Source: Teratosphaeria epicoccoides
Taxonomy: Eukaryota; Ascomycota; Dothideomycetes; Mycosphaerellales; Teratosphaeriaceae
Assembly (NCBI GenBank): GCA_021401465.1
Contig: JADDMT010000031.1
Coordinates: forward strand, 248,001-312,000
DNA: 64,000 nt
Reading direction: 5' to 3'
The notes under the pieces were generated by a model. It saw only the letters and a program-made list of their open reading frames with translations, did no database searches and was not told the origin of the DNA. Position 1 is the stretch's first letter, and each line of letters starts with the position of its first letter. The position numbers and the translations under genes are program-made. Below are positions 1 to 10,836 of the stretch, piece after piece.

Positions 1-1338
1 TGGACTGCATCAGAGGTTGGACTGTGCTCGAGCGTTGGATCGTAGCGAGAGCCGGCACTTGCTGAGCTGTGGCGCATGATCGCACAAAGACCGGTGCTAG
101 ATGAAGGGAAAGAAATGACATGAAAATGCATCATGATCACACGTCTTGACCGCCGATACGAGGCTGAACGGCCAACGAGGACTGCCAAGCTGAGGACAGT
201 GATGCTTGTTAGAATCACTTGGCTTAGCAAAGATCGTCATCGATGATGTGCGGGTCTCATAGCTACAGACAATGACAGATCCCGGGCCCAAAGGACAGTA
301 AGCGGTGGATCGGAAGGTGAGACTGACAGACTAACGGTGATGGCTAAGGGTTGATGCAGTGATCGAAGCGTCCGTAGAGTGTCGGGCACTGTTGAAGACG
401 CTTTCAAATTGAACGTCTGTGTGCCGGCTCGAGGCTACAGGGCGAGGAAGGCATCCAAGCCAGGAAGCGATGATGCGAATGGAGATCACATGGCTTAGCG
501 AGGACCGTCATCGGTGAACGGAGAGCAGCACCGCCGCGACTCGAAGACAGGTCACAAGATTACAGGTGGCCGTGATAGCGGACTTGAGAGATGAGGTGGC
601 GAGGTCGAACGGCGATGCGTGACGGTGATCGGATGTGGCGACAGTGAGGTGTCAAAAGCGCACCACATACGTACGCATCAAAGCTAGCCGTCTGGCTGTC
701 GATACGAGGCCATACGAACAGCAAGACTGCCAAGATGAGGACAACGCTATTGCAGTATGCGTTGGGTCTGCCGTGCTCAAGGGTCTGAGCCATGGCTGGC
801 ATGATGACCGCAGCGAGCCGCGAAAACCGGATCAGGGACCTTGGCCCATGTCTATGGCTCGCATGCGCTCCTCAGTCGTTCCACAAACACATGGCGAGAC
901 TCAGAAAGAAGCTGCCTGTTTAGAGACCTGAGCATGGCTTGATTGCCAGCGGATGGCTGCAGCTTGCAGGACCAAGACAAAACCCTTGGGATTCATGGCT
1001 ATGGGATTGCGCAACCAGGCACAGGCATGAGATTGAGGCTGCGCAGGCCATATGCAAGTGAGCAGCAAAGCCGGGAAGGGTAATGCGGGTCTGGAGAAGT
1101 GCGAGCGAGCTGAAACGCGCCACTGGCGATACAAGGCTTCACCCAAATTACCTAGCCTATATGCCCGCCCATTCACAGCCCAACCCCGACCGAAAGAACT
1201 TTTGGCGGTGCTCAATGCGACTCCACATCTTTGCTATGCCAATCATGCACATTCAGAACAATGCTCAAGATGCTCACCTCGTCAACTCGCCAAGCCGCCA
1301 TCAAGCGAAGCTGGTGTGTTGCCTCACCCTCCTGGTGG
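1..1338. other. Gene-free edge region
   Basis: No reading frame here has recognisable protein features. The open frames are short and overlap on both strands. The only structure I see is the set of diverged direct repeats listed separately. Confidence 0.6.
148..770. repeat. Diverged direct repeats, about 270 bp apart
   Basis: Three imperfect copies of one block lie near 148-205, 425-475 and 695-750. They share a CGAGGC core, then ACTGCCAAG or ATCCAAG, then GAGGACA or AGGAAGC, and end in TGATGC or a variant. A second shared block, CACNTGGCTTAGC followed by GTCATCG, follows the first two copies at about 216-247 and 487-520. Spacing of about 270 bp suggests an old tandem duplication. I cannot assign it to a transposon family. 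Confidence 0.5.
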
Positions 1339-2994
1339 CTAATGCGCCTGCTCGATCTCCAGGTGGCCGTTGGTCTGCTCCAACCTTGCCGACGGCTTAG
1401 CAGCAGAAAAGCCCGCTGGAGCCTTGGGAACATCGAATGAATGCTCACCGTCCATCCTCACCAAACCGACCTGATGCGGCTTGCCCTCGACCCTCGTCAG
1501 CCCCACTTGATGCGGCATACGGCAGTGGTCGTCGAGCTTCTCCTTCTTGTACGCTAGAGCGAAGTCCGGCATCTTGGTTGCAGGCGGCTCGATCATCGAA
1601 GTCTTCATCACCGTCGCGGGGTTCTTGTTCTCAGGCCTCCTGGTAGCGATTCCGTCTGGCATCCTGGGGACAGGTGGCAAGATGTGGAAACCTGCGATAG
1701 GTGCTGACGTTGCGGGAGGGACAGAAGCTCGAGGGAGAGGCCCGTTGCCGTATTGAATGGCGCCCTGCCTTTGCAAATTGGTGACCATGTCCCGTGCGAA
1801 CTGAAGCTCTGCCTCAAGCGTGGCCTTCTCAACATCGACGGGTCGCTGCTGCTTCTTCTGGGCTTCCTCCAGCTTTGCGAGTCTCGCCTGCAACGCGACG
1901 TTCTCAGCCTTGGCCTGAGCGGCCTCCTCCAGCTCCTGCTGTCGCTGCTGCCTGGTAGCCTCAGTCTTCCTGTCATTGGCGGCCTTTTGAGCTAGTTGCT
2001 CGGCGCGGATCTTCTGGGCTGCTGCTGGATCGTTCTGCTTGACAGCCAAGTTCACCTCGGCTGCCAGAACCTGGTCATAGAGTGCTTCGAGGCTGGAGTG
2101 CTCTTTGGCCAAGTCAGCTTCCCTCTGCCTCAAAGCCTTTTCCTTTGCCACCAATGCCTGCTCAAACTCGTTCATGTGATCAGCTGTCTGGTCTTGCTGA
2201 GCTTGTTTCGCAGCTTCTTCTCTGAGCCGTGCATTCAGAGCCGCAGCTTTCCTGTCCAAGTCATTCTCTCGCACCCTGCAGTGCTCCTCCCGCTCCTGCA
2301 TCCTCTGCAAAGCAGCTTGAGCGTCGGCGTTCTGGCGCTGCCTACTGCCAGCTGCAGACCCAGGCCTGCCAGTCTGGTGCTTGGAGATCGCCTTCCTGCC
2401 GTCCGGAGTCGCTTCCTTCGACCTTTCGTAGTCAGGCGTCCACTCCAACTGCCAAGTCATTGCATGCTTGTTGTCTTCGAACAACTGGAAACCTTTGCCT
2501 TGGCCGGCACCTTCCTGGTCCGTGATGTTGCCGACATCACCTCGATCCCAACAGCAGAGAAAACAGTTCGTGGACTGCGTGGTACTCAACCAGAGGCCAT
2601 TGCCTTCTGCCTTGTAGACATACCAGTAAAGCTCCCCGTCATGAAGGAAGGTCTGGCTGCCAAACCCGGAGGACCTGATTGCGAGGTACTTGTTCTCTCC
2701 CACATTGCGGATCGTGATCTTGGAGCGGTCATCCCAAGCATATGAGATGATCCACTTGCGATCTGCAGAGTTGCGAACAGGCTTTAACTTCGTCTGTCCT
2801 GATGGCTCCGCCGCGAGACATTCTTTGAAATCACTTCTCTTGTTGGTAAGGTAGAAGGATGCGCCAGAAGGGAAACCGTCTCCTAGAACGTCAAGGGCTT
2901 GAATTTGCTCGTGATTAGGGATGTTACTTGGACTGGCACCCATCTTCGTCGGCGGCTTGTGTTGCAGGGAAACTGGCTGTGGATATGCTGCCAA
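1339..2994 (-). CDS. Hypothetical protein: beta-trefoil (ricin-B-like) N-terminus plus coiled coil
   Basis: Single exon of 551 aa. Residues about 35-185 are rich in aromatic residues and glycine (for example KWIISYAW, NKYLAIRSSG, ELYWYVY, WLSTTQSTNCFL), with the spacing seen in RICIN-type beta-trefoil lectins. This is my inference from pattern, with no named family match. Residues about 215-410 are a long Ala/Glu/Gln/Lys/Arg heptad region, almost certainly a coiled coil. The proline-rich tail carries two near-identical 12-residue units, PHQVGLTRVEGK and PHQVGLVRMDGE. No signal peptide is visible, so it is probably intracellular. Met18 (MGASPS) is an alternative start. A carbohydrate- or glycan-binding scaffold is possible but unproven. 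The opposite strand has long shadow frames caused by the coiled-coil codons. Confidence 0.7.
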   Translation of the reverse strand: MAAYPQPVSLQHKPPTKMGASPSNIPNHEQIQALDVLGDGFPSGASFYLTNKRSDFKECLAAEPSGQTKLKPVRNSADRKWIISYAWDDRSKITIRNVGENKYLAIRSSGFGSQTFLHDGELYWYVYKAEGNGLWLSTTQSTNCFLCCWDRGDVGNITDQEGAGQGKGFQLFEDNKHAMTWQLEWTPDYERSKEATPDGRKAISKHQTGRPGSAAGSRQRQNADAQAALQRMQEREEHCRVRENDLDRKAAALNARLREEAAKQAQQDQTADHMNEFEQALVAKEKALRQREADLAKEHSSLEALYDQVLAAEVNLAVKQNDPAAAQKIRAEQLAQKAANDRKTEATRQQRQQELEEAAQAKAENVALQARLAKLEEAQKKQQRPVDVEKATLEAELQFARDMVTNLQRQGAIQYGNGPLPRASVPPATSAPIAGFHILPPVPRMPDGIATRRPENKNPATVMKTSMIEPPATKMPDFALAYKKEKLDDHCRMPHQVGLTRVEGKPHQVGLVRMDGEHSFDVPKAPAGFSAAKPSARLEQTNGHLEIEQAH

Positions 2995-3695
2995 TGCACT
3001 CCTTTCTTCGGCTGCGCTTTATGACTTGCGCGGCACAATGCGTTGATTGCCATCTTGCGAGGCCCTGGCACAAAGGCTGCATAGACCGTTGGAAATCACG
3101 GCACCAGTCAATCCACCTCACCTGATGCCACGAGCCTCGACTTCACGTGGCTGAAACATTGCTGCAATGTTTGTCCAGTTGGGTATGTATACGCAAATGT
3201 TCCGTCTCGCATGATGCACGGGTGCCACACCCGGCGATTCCTCGCACTGCAGATCAACTCCATGCTACCGAGTTTCCAAATTCTGGCCCTCACTTTTTGA
3301 TGCGATCGCCTTCCCGCCTCATACTTGCAGTTGCCTCGTCCGCCGCCCAAGGACAGTAGTCATTCGTGCATCGGACTGTGCCGTCCACTGACATCTCAGC
3401 TGATGAGGTAGATCCGAAACGGACAGCAGGTCAGTGTGCTGCAGTAGAGGGTCGCGGCTGCAGTCGCGCTGCCGCCACTCAGGTGCTTGGTGTTGGCAGG
3501 ACGCAGGTCGTCTTCTGCATCATTACACTCCCATCAGCGTATATCTAGGCCGTAATGTCCCAGGACCAGAAAACTCATCAGCCAGACACTTCACACTCGC
3601 TCAACGACAACAACAATCGTTCCACATCAGCAATCGATCTACTCAACCCAGATCCTACTTCTATCAACCTCATTAATCCACCCAAATCAGCCACC
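2995..3695. other. Intergenic region between divergent genes
   Basis: About 700 bp between the start of the coiled-coil gene (minus strand) and the small conserved gene (plus strand). It presumably holds both promoters. The last part is CA-rich leader sequence upstream of ATG 3696. No RNA gene or repeat was seen. Confidence 0.5.
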
Positions 3696-4006
3696 ATGCC
3701 TGCCACTGAGACCGCACAGGCCCCGGCGTATGCACTATCAAAACGAGAAAAACACATGACAGCGCGACTGACCTCTTTTATAGCCAGACCGGCGACCTGA
3801 TCAAGGACATGCGCCAGGAGGAGATCGACGCCCTGGTCAAGCAGCGCGGATACAAGGCATACACCGGCATGCTCGAGCAGCAGATCCGCGACGACATCAA
3901 GAAGAACGAGAAGAGCAGCTTGAAGATCCGCATCGAGCTCGACTTGGAGGTCGAAGTCCACTTAACTGCCAGAGTCAAGGGTGACGTTACCATCGGCCTG
4001 CTGTAA
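3696..4006 (+). CDS. Small conserved fungal protein (84 aa), unknown function
   Basis: Two exons, 3696-3727 and 3784-4006, separated by a 56-nt intron (GTATGC ... CTGAC ... TATAG). The splice joins ...AQAP to AQTGDLIKDM and gives 84 aa. ATG 3696 sits in a strong fungal context (CCACCATGCC). An in-frame ATG at 3555 would add 47 low-complexity residues, so translation from there cannot be excluded. The body is a basic helix (EEIDALVKQRGYKAYTG) followed by alternating beta-like residues (LKIRIELDLEVEVHLTARV) ending in GDVTIGLL. I believe small proteins with this ending are widespread in Pezizomycotina, but I know no established function. No signal peptide or membrane segment is visible. Confidence 0.75.
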
Positions 4007-4572
4007 GCGATGGGAAAAGAGCAATCTGTCGGGGGTGGGGAGTCGGGAGCTGGGCAGCTGTTGATGATTGGGGGCCCCTCCAGTCATCATGACAGCTACC
4101 TAGACGGGATGTGGATGCGGGAGATGTTGAGGTAGGGAGACATAGATTGTTTCGTTTATTCTATTTGGCTGTTTGCTCTGCACCGGAGGGATAATTGTCA
4201 GCATTGTATTTAGCTTGGAGGCGGTCTTTGGTGAGAATTGGTAAAAAGCGCGAGGCGAATAATAAAGGAGGATTGCTGCTGGGATCGTCATACCAGCAGC
4301 ACGCTAGAACCGCAAGTTCCGATTTCACCTGCGTCCAGGGCCCTTCATCTTTCGTTGGTGCATTGCTTGTGACCTATGCCTCAATCTGCCGCTGCGCTCC
4401 GATGAAAGTGCATTACTCCCGATCCAATGATGTGAGTGAAACGATCGATGAGGCTGATCCCTTTAGCTGGTCGAGACTCTCGAGTCTCTCTGTAAGTTTT
4501 CATTGCCCGGTGTCTTACCCTTTCCAATTTCCTAAAGGCTCTCTTCCACAACCTCGTCTCACAGTCATTACA
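4007..4572. other. Intergenic region
   Basis: 3' flank of the small gene and promoter/leader of the next gene. The frame upstream of ATG 4573 is open back to 4195. That stretch has no conserved look, and I treat it as leader sequence. Confidence 0.5.
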
Positions 4573-5457
4573 ATGTTCGGCATCCTCTCCGGCGTCGTCG
4601 CGGTGCCCGCCATCGTAGGAACTACCGAAGCAATCCGCGAAGGCCAAAAGCGCAACCAACGGGAAGAGCACCGAGGCCGAAAATACCACCTCGCCGTCAC
4701 CCTCCTTCGCCGCAGCCCCAAACGATCCGCGCAATTCGACGGCGCCAAGATCGTCCTCAAAAACAACAAACTCTACATCGACACCCGCGAAGCCTCGCCC
4801 AAGAACGAACGCTACCATCCCGTCACAGGCTACTACCTCCGTTGGACCCATGGCGACGTGGAAGAGATGTGGAAAGCCATGGGCTACCACCGAGGCGAAG
4901 GCTACGTGACTACGATCAACGACCAGAATTTCTTGAACTGGGTGTTCGTGGACAGCAAGACGCACGAAGTGAAATACGGCGTGCGCGCCGAAGCCGAGAC
5001 AGAAAAAGTCGGACCCTTCGATTGCACGAAAGTCGAGCGCCGGCTCACATTCGAAGGCTGGGAAGGCTTCCTCGCCGTCCAAGAGTCCCCGGGCGATGAG
5101 CTCTGGGCCTTGTACTTCGACTGCAATGACGATGGCCTCGCGAAGGAGGGGCAGCCGGGCGCCGAGGGGAAACCGATGTTGGAGGTTCAGGTCTGGCGGA
5201 AGGAGCCGGAGATTGAGAGGTATGATGCTGTGGCGGAGAGGTTTGAGAGGTTGCAGTTGAGAGAGGAGCACGCGGCGAAGAGTGAGGAGAAGGCGCAGGA
5301 TTTGGGCGCGGAGGCGCAGGTGGCGGCGGAGACGGGGGATTTTGAGAGCAGGTTGGAGATTCAGAGGGATCTGGCGCAGAATACGAGTGGGTCGGATTTT
5401 GAGACGAAGATGCAGCAGCAGAGGGAGATTGGGAGTAATATGTTTGGGAAGAAGTGA
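4573..5457 (+). CDS. Conserved ascomycete hypothetical protein (294 aa)
   Basis: Single exon. I chose ATG 4573 because it opens with MFGILSGVVAVPAIVGTTEA, a short hydrophobic N-terminus, and then becomes strongly hydrophilic. The in-frame extension upstream to 4195 looks non-coding. The middle (about residues 40-195) is rich in aromatic and charged residues (GYYLRWTHGDVEEMW, FLNWVFVDSKT, LWALYFDCNDDG) and looks like one folded domain. Residues about 205-294 are Glu/Arg/Gln-rich helix and end in SNMFGKK. I recognise this as a type of protein common in filamentous fungi but know no function. Codon use changes from C-rich to G-rich third positions near 5150. Confidence 0.75.
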   Translation: MFGILSGVVAVPAIVGTTEAIREGQKRNQREEHRGRKYHLAVTLLRRSPKRSAQFDGAKIVLKNNKLYIDTREASPKNERYHPVTGYYLRWTHGDVEEMWKAMGYHRGEGYVTTINDQNFLNWVFVDSKTHEVKYGVRAEAETEKVGPFDCTKVERRLTFEGWEGFLAVQESPGDELWALYFDCNDDGLAKEGQPGAEGKPMLEVQVWRKEPEIERYDAVAERFERLQLREEHAAKSEEKAQDLGAEAQVAAETGDFESRLEIQRDLAQNTSGSDFETKMQQQREIGSNMFGKK

Positions 5458-5747
5458 TAGGTGCGGTCGTTTGGAAGGTTTGAGGCGCAAGGCGTATTTC
5501 CTGGAGGAAGGCTAAAATGAGCGCGGGTCAGCTCAGTCGCAAGAAACCGAAAATGTACAATATGTACCGTGTACCACCAAGTTGAACATTGATATATTTT
5601 TGATCAAGCGACGCCCGAGCAGGGTGCCTTCTTCTTGGTGGGCATTGGCTCATGGGTAATATCTCTGCCTCAGATCTGCTCAGCCCAAATGAGTCACCTA
5701 GCTATGCTTAGCCTCTCCCGCGCCCAACGCCTCCTGCCCTATTTACC

Positions 5748-8450
5748 TCAAGCCTCGGCATCTCCCTCGGCATCTGTCTCCTCCACACCGGGTTCAGCAG
5801 CTACAGCCTCCTCCCCATTAGCAGCAGGCGCCTCCTCCATGCCTAGCAGATCCGCCGCTGCGCCTTTGGACGCACCATCAGCCACACCACCCTCATTCTC
5901 CAATCTCAGATACTCCTCCCATTCGGGAAACATCTCCTCGTCCTCACCCGGCACACCCAGGGCTCTGGCAATCTTAGCCTTGCCCGACTTCTCCAACCCG
6001 GCTTTCCAGGTCTTCGCAATCTCGGCAGCTCTCGAAGGCTTGTACGTCTGCGCAAAGAGCACAGCTTCCGCAGTCCTGCCAGTCTTGAGCAGGATATCCA
6101 GTGCACCATCAATGTCGCCGATCTGCCAAAAGCAGGTGAACGCAACGTTGTGCTGACCCGCGTCTTGCGCCCTACTCGCCAGTGCTCGCAGGCCCTCGAC
6201 GTCTGCGGAGGATGAGTAGAGGAGCAGCAGGGAGCCGAGATCTCTGGCGTTGCGGAAGCATTCTTCCGCCAAGGCAAGGTCCCAGCCAGTGAGTGCCGCA
6301 TCGCCGACGGTCTTCCACTTGTGCTCCACGTCCGCCTCGCGCGCGAGCTCAAGCGCAATCTGCAGCTGGCCGAGACCCAGTGCGAGCTCGAATCGGTGCT
6401 CTGGATCCGTTGCGACTTCAAGTGCCTGCTCTTTATAGCCCTGGCCCTCGAGAAATCGTGCGATCTTGTTCTTCTGATCGTCTGGAATGTCAATTAACAT
6501 CTCGTTTGCACTGTCCAGGTCGCCACGCAGGACAAGTGTCTGGTACTCGATGACCGAGACGGAGAGCGCAAAAGAGGTGACCTGGACGTCCTTGTCGCAG
6601 ACATATACTCTGCCATCGCGTGTCAAGTATCCAAGGACGTAGTACGGCTGGTCGAAATGTGAGATCGTGTATGTCTGGTCTCCAACAAGGTAGTTCAGCC
6701 GGTTGGTGCTGTTGGTGTAGACGAAACAGTCGCCTACCCATTGACCGGTTCGTACGCTGCAGGGCACGATGTGTCAGCGTCTTCCTTGCAATCCGCAACT
6801 GTACAAGCTCACCTCTCGTTGATGTCGCAAACAACCTCAAACGCCTCCTCTACGCCATCTTCATCGACAGTGCCTGCCTGCACGGCTGCAAGGTATTGCT
6901 CGCGTGAGAATCTGAGGACGTAGAAGGTGTCATCGCACGCTAAGCAGACCAGCTCTCCAGACTCAGACCAGTAGACGTTTTTTGGCTCGACCTCGATCCT
7001 CCGGACAAGCTTGCCAGACTCCCAATCGAAGAACCCAATACCGCCTTGGCCCTTCACACCGAGCAAGACGCCACCCGCCAAGCCATCAGCAGTAAAGCCG
7101 ACGTTGACGCTGCCATCACCAGACTTCGGCTTGAAGTTTCTGTAAATCTTGACGGAGTACTGCGATTCCCGGATGGCATAGTCTTTGTCGTTCTCCTTGC
7201 TCGCCCAGGCAAAGTCTAAGGCCTGGCCAAAGGCTTGATTTCTGAGAGCAAGAGCTGTGTAAATGATGTACTCACCATCACCACATACTGACACAAACCG
7301 TCCGTTCGGACTGTGGAGGAGGGTCTGAGGGTATAGTTCTGTGCTTCCAAGGTCTTTCGATGGGAGTGAAATAGGTTGGCCGTCCTTGATGCTCTTGTCG
7401 GCGCCTTTGATGACGGAGGTCAGGATCTCAGAATGCCGTGCCCAGATGATCTTGCCCGAGCCATCCATCGACACTGCGGGCTCTTCTCTGCCCATCTTCA
7501 CGACTACCGCACCATCATCGAAACCCATGGCAATGCCTTGCTTCCCTCTTTGATACGAAACACACCATGCTCGCTCCAGCCCGTACGACAGTGACTGCTC
7601 CAACCTGTAGGTGTTGGCATGCCATATCTTGATTGTGCCATCTTCCGATCCCGAAATAATGACTGGGAGCTCTGGGTGATAGCAAGCGAACGAAACATTC
7701 GAAGTATGACCTTCCAGTGTTGCAATCAGTGCCTTGGTCGTGTAGTCCCATATTTTCACTGTCCTGTCATCCGAAGTCGTGAGAAGGTATGGCTTGTCGC
7801 TCTGCGGGTAATAGTCCACGTGATTCACGCCCTTGGTCTCGTGCGCCTCCAATGTAAAGTTTGGCGTGTTGGAGCCCAGACTCCAAATCTTCACTGTCCG
7901 GTCCAAACATGCCGACGCGAATGTGTTTGTGTCTTTTGGGTTGATGGCAAGTCCCATGACATAATGGCTATGACCCTCGAAGACCTGCACGCACTTCCAG
8001 CTCTTGTCCCAGTCCCAAAGCTTGATCGTCATGTCATCGCTGGCGGTAAGTACGAAGGGCTGTGTTGGATGTACGACGATCGCACGGATGTAGTCAGGAT
8101 GTGCTTCGAAGGAGGTGATCTTCTCCGAGGTGTTGTAGTTGTACACACGCAGCTGGAAGTCGTCGCTGCCACACACGATCCAGTTCTTTCGGGCCACGAA
8201 CCGACCGGCTCGTACAGGGACATCGGTGAGCTCGAAGGTCTTGACGATGGATTGCGTTTCGTAGGACCAGATGTAGACGTGGCCGCTGTAGAGCGTCGTG
8301 AGGATCTAGAGAATGATTGAGCAAGCTGGCAATGCGTACCATGTGATCTGGACATACCCATGGCTCTGTAGGATGGAAGTCGATTCCCTTGACTCGCTCG
8401 CTCCTAGCGAAGAGCTGACGCTGCAGGTGCAGGTTAACCTGGGCGCCCAT
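5748..8450 (-). CDS. SEC27: Coatomer subunit beta' (beta'-COP)
   Basis: Three exons: 8450-8358, 8305-6813 and 6756-5748, with introns of 52 and 56 nt. The product is 864 aa, normal for the family. It starts MGAQVNLHLQRQLFARSERV, as in beta'-COP proteins. Residues 1-300 carry WD40 repeats (FEGHSHYVMGLAINP, LDRTVKIW, LEGHTSNVSFACYHPE, SEDGTIKIWH). A second beta-propeller follows, then an alpha-solenoid that ends in an acidic, Ala/Glu-rich tail. Beta'-COP is a structural subunit of the COPI coat on Golgi-to-ER vesicles and binds dilysine cargo signals. The second junction restores ...INE-SVRTGQWVGDCF, which confirms the phase. GLO3 (COPI ArfGAP) lies about 30 kb away. Confidence 0.96.
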
Positions 8451-8961
8451 TGTCGCGTACAACAAGTTCGAAGGAGGAGATCTCCTACCTTGACGTCTAA
8501 CCTCATCTTGCCGGCAGCTGAGCCAAATGTGTAATCCGATGCAAGGGGCCGGCCTGGTGTCCGTCAACTGGGTCGAATGCGCCTGCCCGTGTAACTCGTG
8601 TTCAGCTGACCATTAACCAAATTTTTGAACAACGGAGGTATCTCCGGAACAAATCCTCGAATGGTGAGCGGAACGACGGCTGACTGATTGCCTGGCGAGA
8701 TTCTATCGAGCAGACTCGTCAGCAAGCTGTCCCTTCCATTGTGTCTACAGCGGGCGTCGTGTCCCAAAACCTGAGGCAGCAGCCTGGGGCAGCCCGAAAT
8801 TGCCCCGCCTTCTACGTTTCTGTATCCGGGTCGAGACCGGTGCGTGCGCTTGGCAGGTGATTGGATGACGTGCGCTGGCGCCGTTTGATGGTTCTCGCCC
8901 GCTCCCAGCCACAATGTCCTCTCCTTCGACCCCATCGCGTACAAGGCTTCAGCACAACAAG
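8451..8961. other. Divergent promoter region SEC27 / NPC2
   Basis: About 510 bp between two divergent genes. A 126-codon minus-strand frame here has no recognisable features, and I do not call it. Confidence 0.5.
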
Positions 8962-9580
8962 ATGAAGTTTCTCACTACCCTCCTGCTGGCGAGCACAGCA
9001 AGCGCCAGCCTCTTTGGCAGCTCCGTCAAGATCTCCCCAAACACAGACGGCTCACTCTCAGTGCCCGGCGCAAACCCTCTCCAGCACTGCGCAGACCCCA
9101 AAGACGACATCCTCGACCTCAAGAGCGTAGATCTCGACCCGAACCCACCACAGGCGTAAGTCCGCCCTCCTCCTTCCCCCCCTCCCGCCTTGTCTAACCC
9201 AAGCTATTAGCGGCGCCTCCCTCAACATCACCGCCACCGGCCAACTCTCCAAGGACGTCGAAGAAGGCACCAAAGTCCACCTGACCGTCAAATACGGCCT
9301 GATCACCATCATCAGGCAAGAGGTCGACCTCTGCGAAAACGCTGAGAAACTCGATGTCGAGTGTCCGTTGAAGAAGGACGAGGAGGTCAAGTTGACCAAG
9401 TCGGTCGATTTGCCGGCCCAGATCCCGCCGGGAAAATATACGGTGATTGCGGATGTGTATACCAAGGCGAAAGAGAAGGTGACGTGTTTGACGGCGACGG
9501 TGGAGTTCAAGAGGGGCGGAAATGTGGCGGTGATGGGTGACGGGCAGCAGGTTTTGGAGGAGCCGAAGGATGGACTCTGA
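8962..9580 (+). CDS. NPC2: Phosphatidylglycerol/phosphatidylinositol transfer protein (NPC2-like, ML domain)
   Basis: Two exons, 8962-9155 and 9211-9580. The 55-nt intron (GTAAGT ... TCTAAC ... TATTAG) joins PNPPQ-AGASLNITA. The product is 187 aa. An N-terminal signal peptide (MKFLTTLLLASTASA) is followed by an ML domain that uses conserved cysteines at QHCADP, DLCENAE, VECPL and KVTCLTA. PPGKYTVIADVYT is a typical ML-fold strand. Family members bind sterols or phospholipids in the vacuole/lysosome lumen or secretory pathway. An in-frame ATG at 8914 would add residues before the signal peptide and is unlikely. A 240-codon frame on the opposite strand is a shadow. Confidence 0.94.
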
Positions 9581-9951
9581 GTGTGGTGATGGATGGTGCA
9601 TTTGGAGTTGAGGGTGGGTAGAGAATTTGTATTGTGTTCGTGAGCGTACGAGCGAGGATCTATGACTTGCGTGGGAGTCATGTCCGCTAATGTCTGAAGA
9701 AACAGTATGAGATCGCTAGCATGCGAGGCAAGCCGAGCTTTCACATGGTCTGGGTATTGTTTGTACATCCTCCTCACCATAGCATTTTAGCATTCGTCTT
9801 CAGTCTGCACTGCGTTTCATCTCCTCCAGGATGCCTGTGATCCATTTCACAAAAGATCAGTTGACTGTCCTTTGGTGCTCCGTACATGGCGTAGCCAAGG
9901 ACTGTGGAGGCAGATCTCAATCCCCGTCCAGCAAATACGTGATTCCACCGC
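9581..9951. other. Convergent 3' region
   Basis: About 370 bp between the stop codons of the NPC2-like gene and VMA7. It holds both 3' ends and nothing else that I can see. Confidence 0.5.
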
Positions 9952-10499
9952 TTACTCCCCAAACAGCTTCCTCACCCTCTTCATAACACTATCCTTCTCC
10001 GGATCGTACGGATGATCTTTGCTCGGTATCTCCAACATACTCGGAAATGCCTCCTGGTACTGGTCGACTCGTCCTCGTATTCTGTCTGCGATCTGTGCCC
10101 GCACCATCAGCCCCATCCCTACTAACACCACTCACACGACAATCAACGTACATGTTGGTTGATCAGGACTATCGCAATATCCTTCCGCTGCTTCGTGAAC
10201 CGGTCGAATGCATCTTCGATAGTGGAGGTCTCGGTCTTTTGGTCGACGACGAGGAAGTTCTTTTGGCTGTCGGGCGGCTCGGTGACGTGCTGTGCCATCC
10301 ATCAGTAGGGAGATGGGGTGACGAGGGCGGGAGGGGGCATACGCCGACACCTGCTAGTAGGATACCTGTTACTGTGTCCTGTGCGCGTGGGTCAGTGTGT
10401 TGCTTTTGATGGCTCAGGTGATTGCGGCGGGGGTTGTACTTCATCGCCAATGACAGCAAGAAATTGCCGGTCCTTGTATTGTGATCTGTCTAGAGCCAT
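9952..10499 (-). CDS. VMA7: V-type ATPase subunit F
   Basis: Four exons on the minus strand: 10499-10440, 10378-10343, 10289-10152 and 10092-9952. Introns are 61, 53 and 59 nt, and all junctions are phase 0. The spliced product is 124 aa, the normal length. Recognisable blocks are FLAVIGDE, then DTVTGILLAGVG, HVTEPPDSQKNFLVV, KDIAIVLINQH, IADRIRGRVDQYQEAFPS, EIPSKDHPYDPEKDSV and the C-terminal KRVRKLFGE. Subunit F belongs to the central rotor stalk of V1 and couples ATP hydrolysis to proton pumping at the vacuole. Exon 2 is only 36 nt, so the gene is invisible as a long reading frame and would be easy to miss. The first intron has a weak donor (GTACAA). Confidence 0.95.
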
Positions 10500-10836
10500 G
10501 GCTATGTGAATATCGCGACGCGAAGCGCGTGCTGAAGCGATCTGTGCCTTCCGTATTGGAGCTCCAGAGCTTGGGCCAGTGATACTTCGGGACATCGGAC
10601 GTTACTTCCGTTATCGTTTTCCTCCAGAATCTCCAAATCTGCAACCGAACGTTTTGCCAAACATCGCACACGGTGGTGGACTGCATTACATCTTGCAGTA
10701 ACTCGTTGCAATCGACAGTGACTGCAATGCGCCTCTATACAAAGCACGAGCGGCTTCCTCGGCAGCGCCGGGCTCTGCCAACGGAGCCACCATGCCGTAC
10801 CACGGTCATGCTCAGCCTGTATAGCCTACGTGCTTC

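Noticed and set aside
4381..5490. 369-codon open frame on the minus strand
   Set aside because: It is antisense to the conserved 294-aa gene, Arg/Leu/Pro-rich in one half, and mirrors that gene's codon bias.
8564..8944. 126-codon minus-strand frame upstream of SEC27
   Set aside because: No domain, signal or conservation cue. It lies in the divergent promoter.
9058..9780. 240-codon open frame on the minus strand
   Set aside because: It covers the NPC2-like gene, including its intron, and has no protein features.
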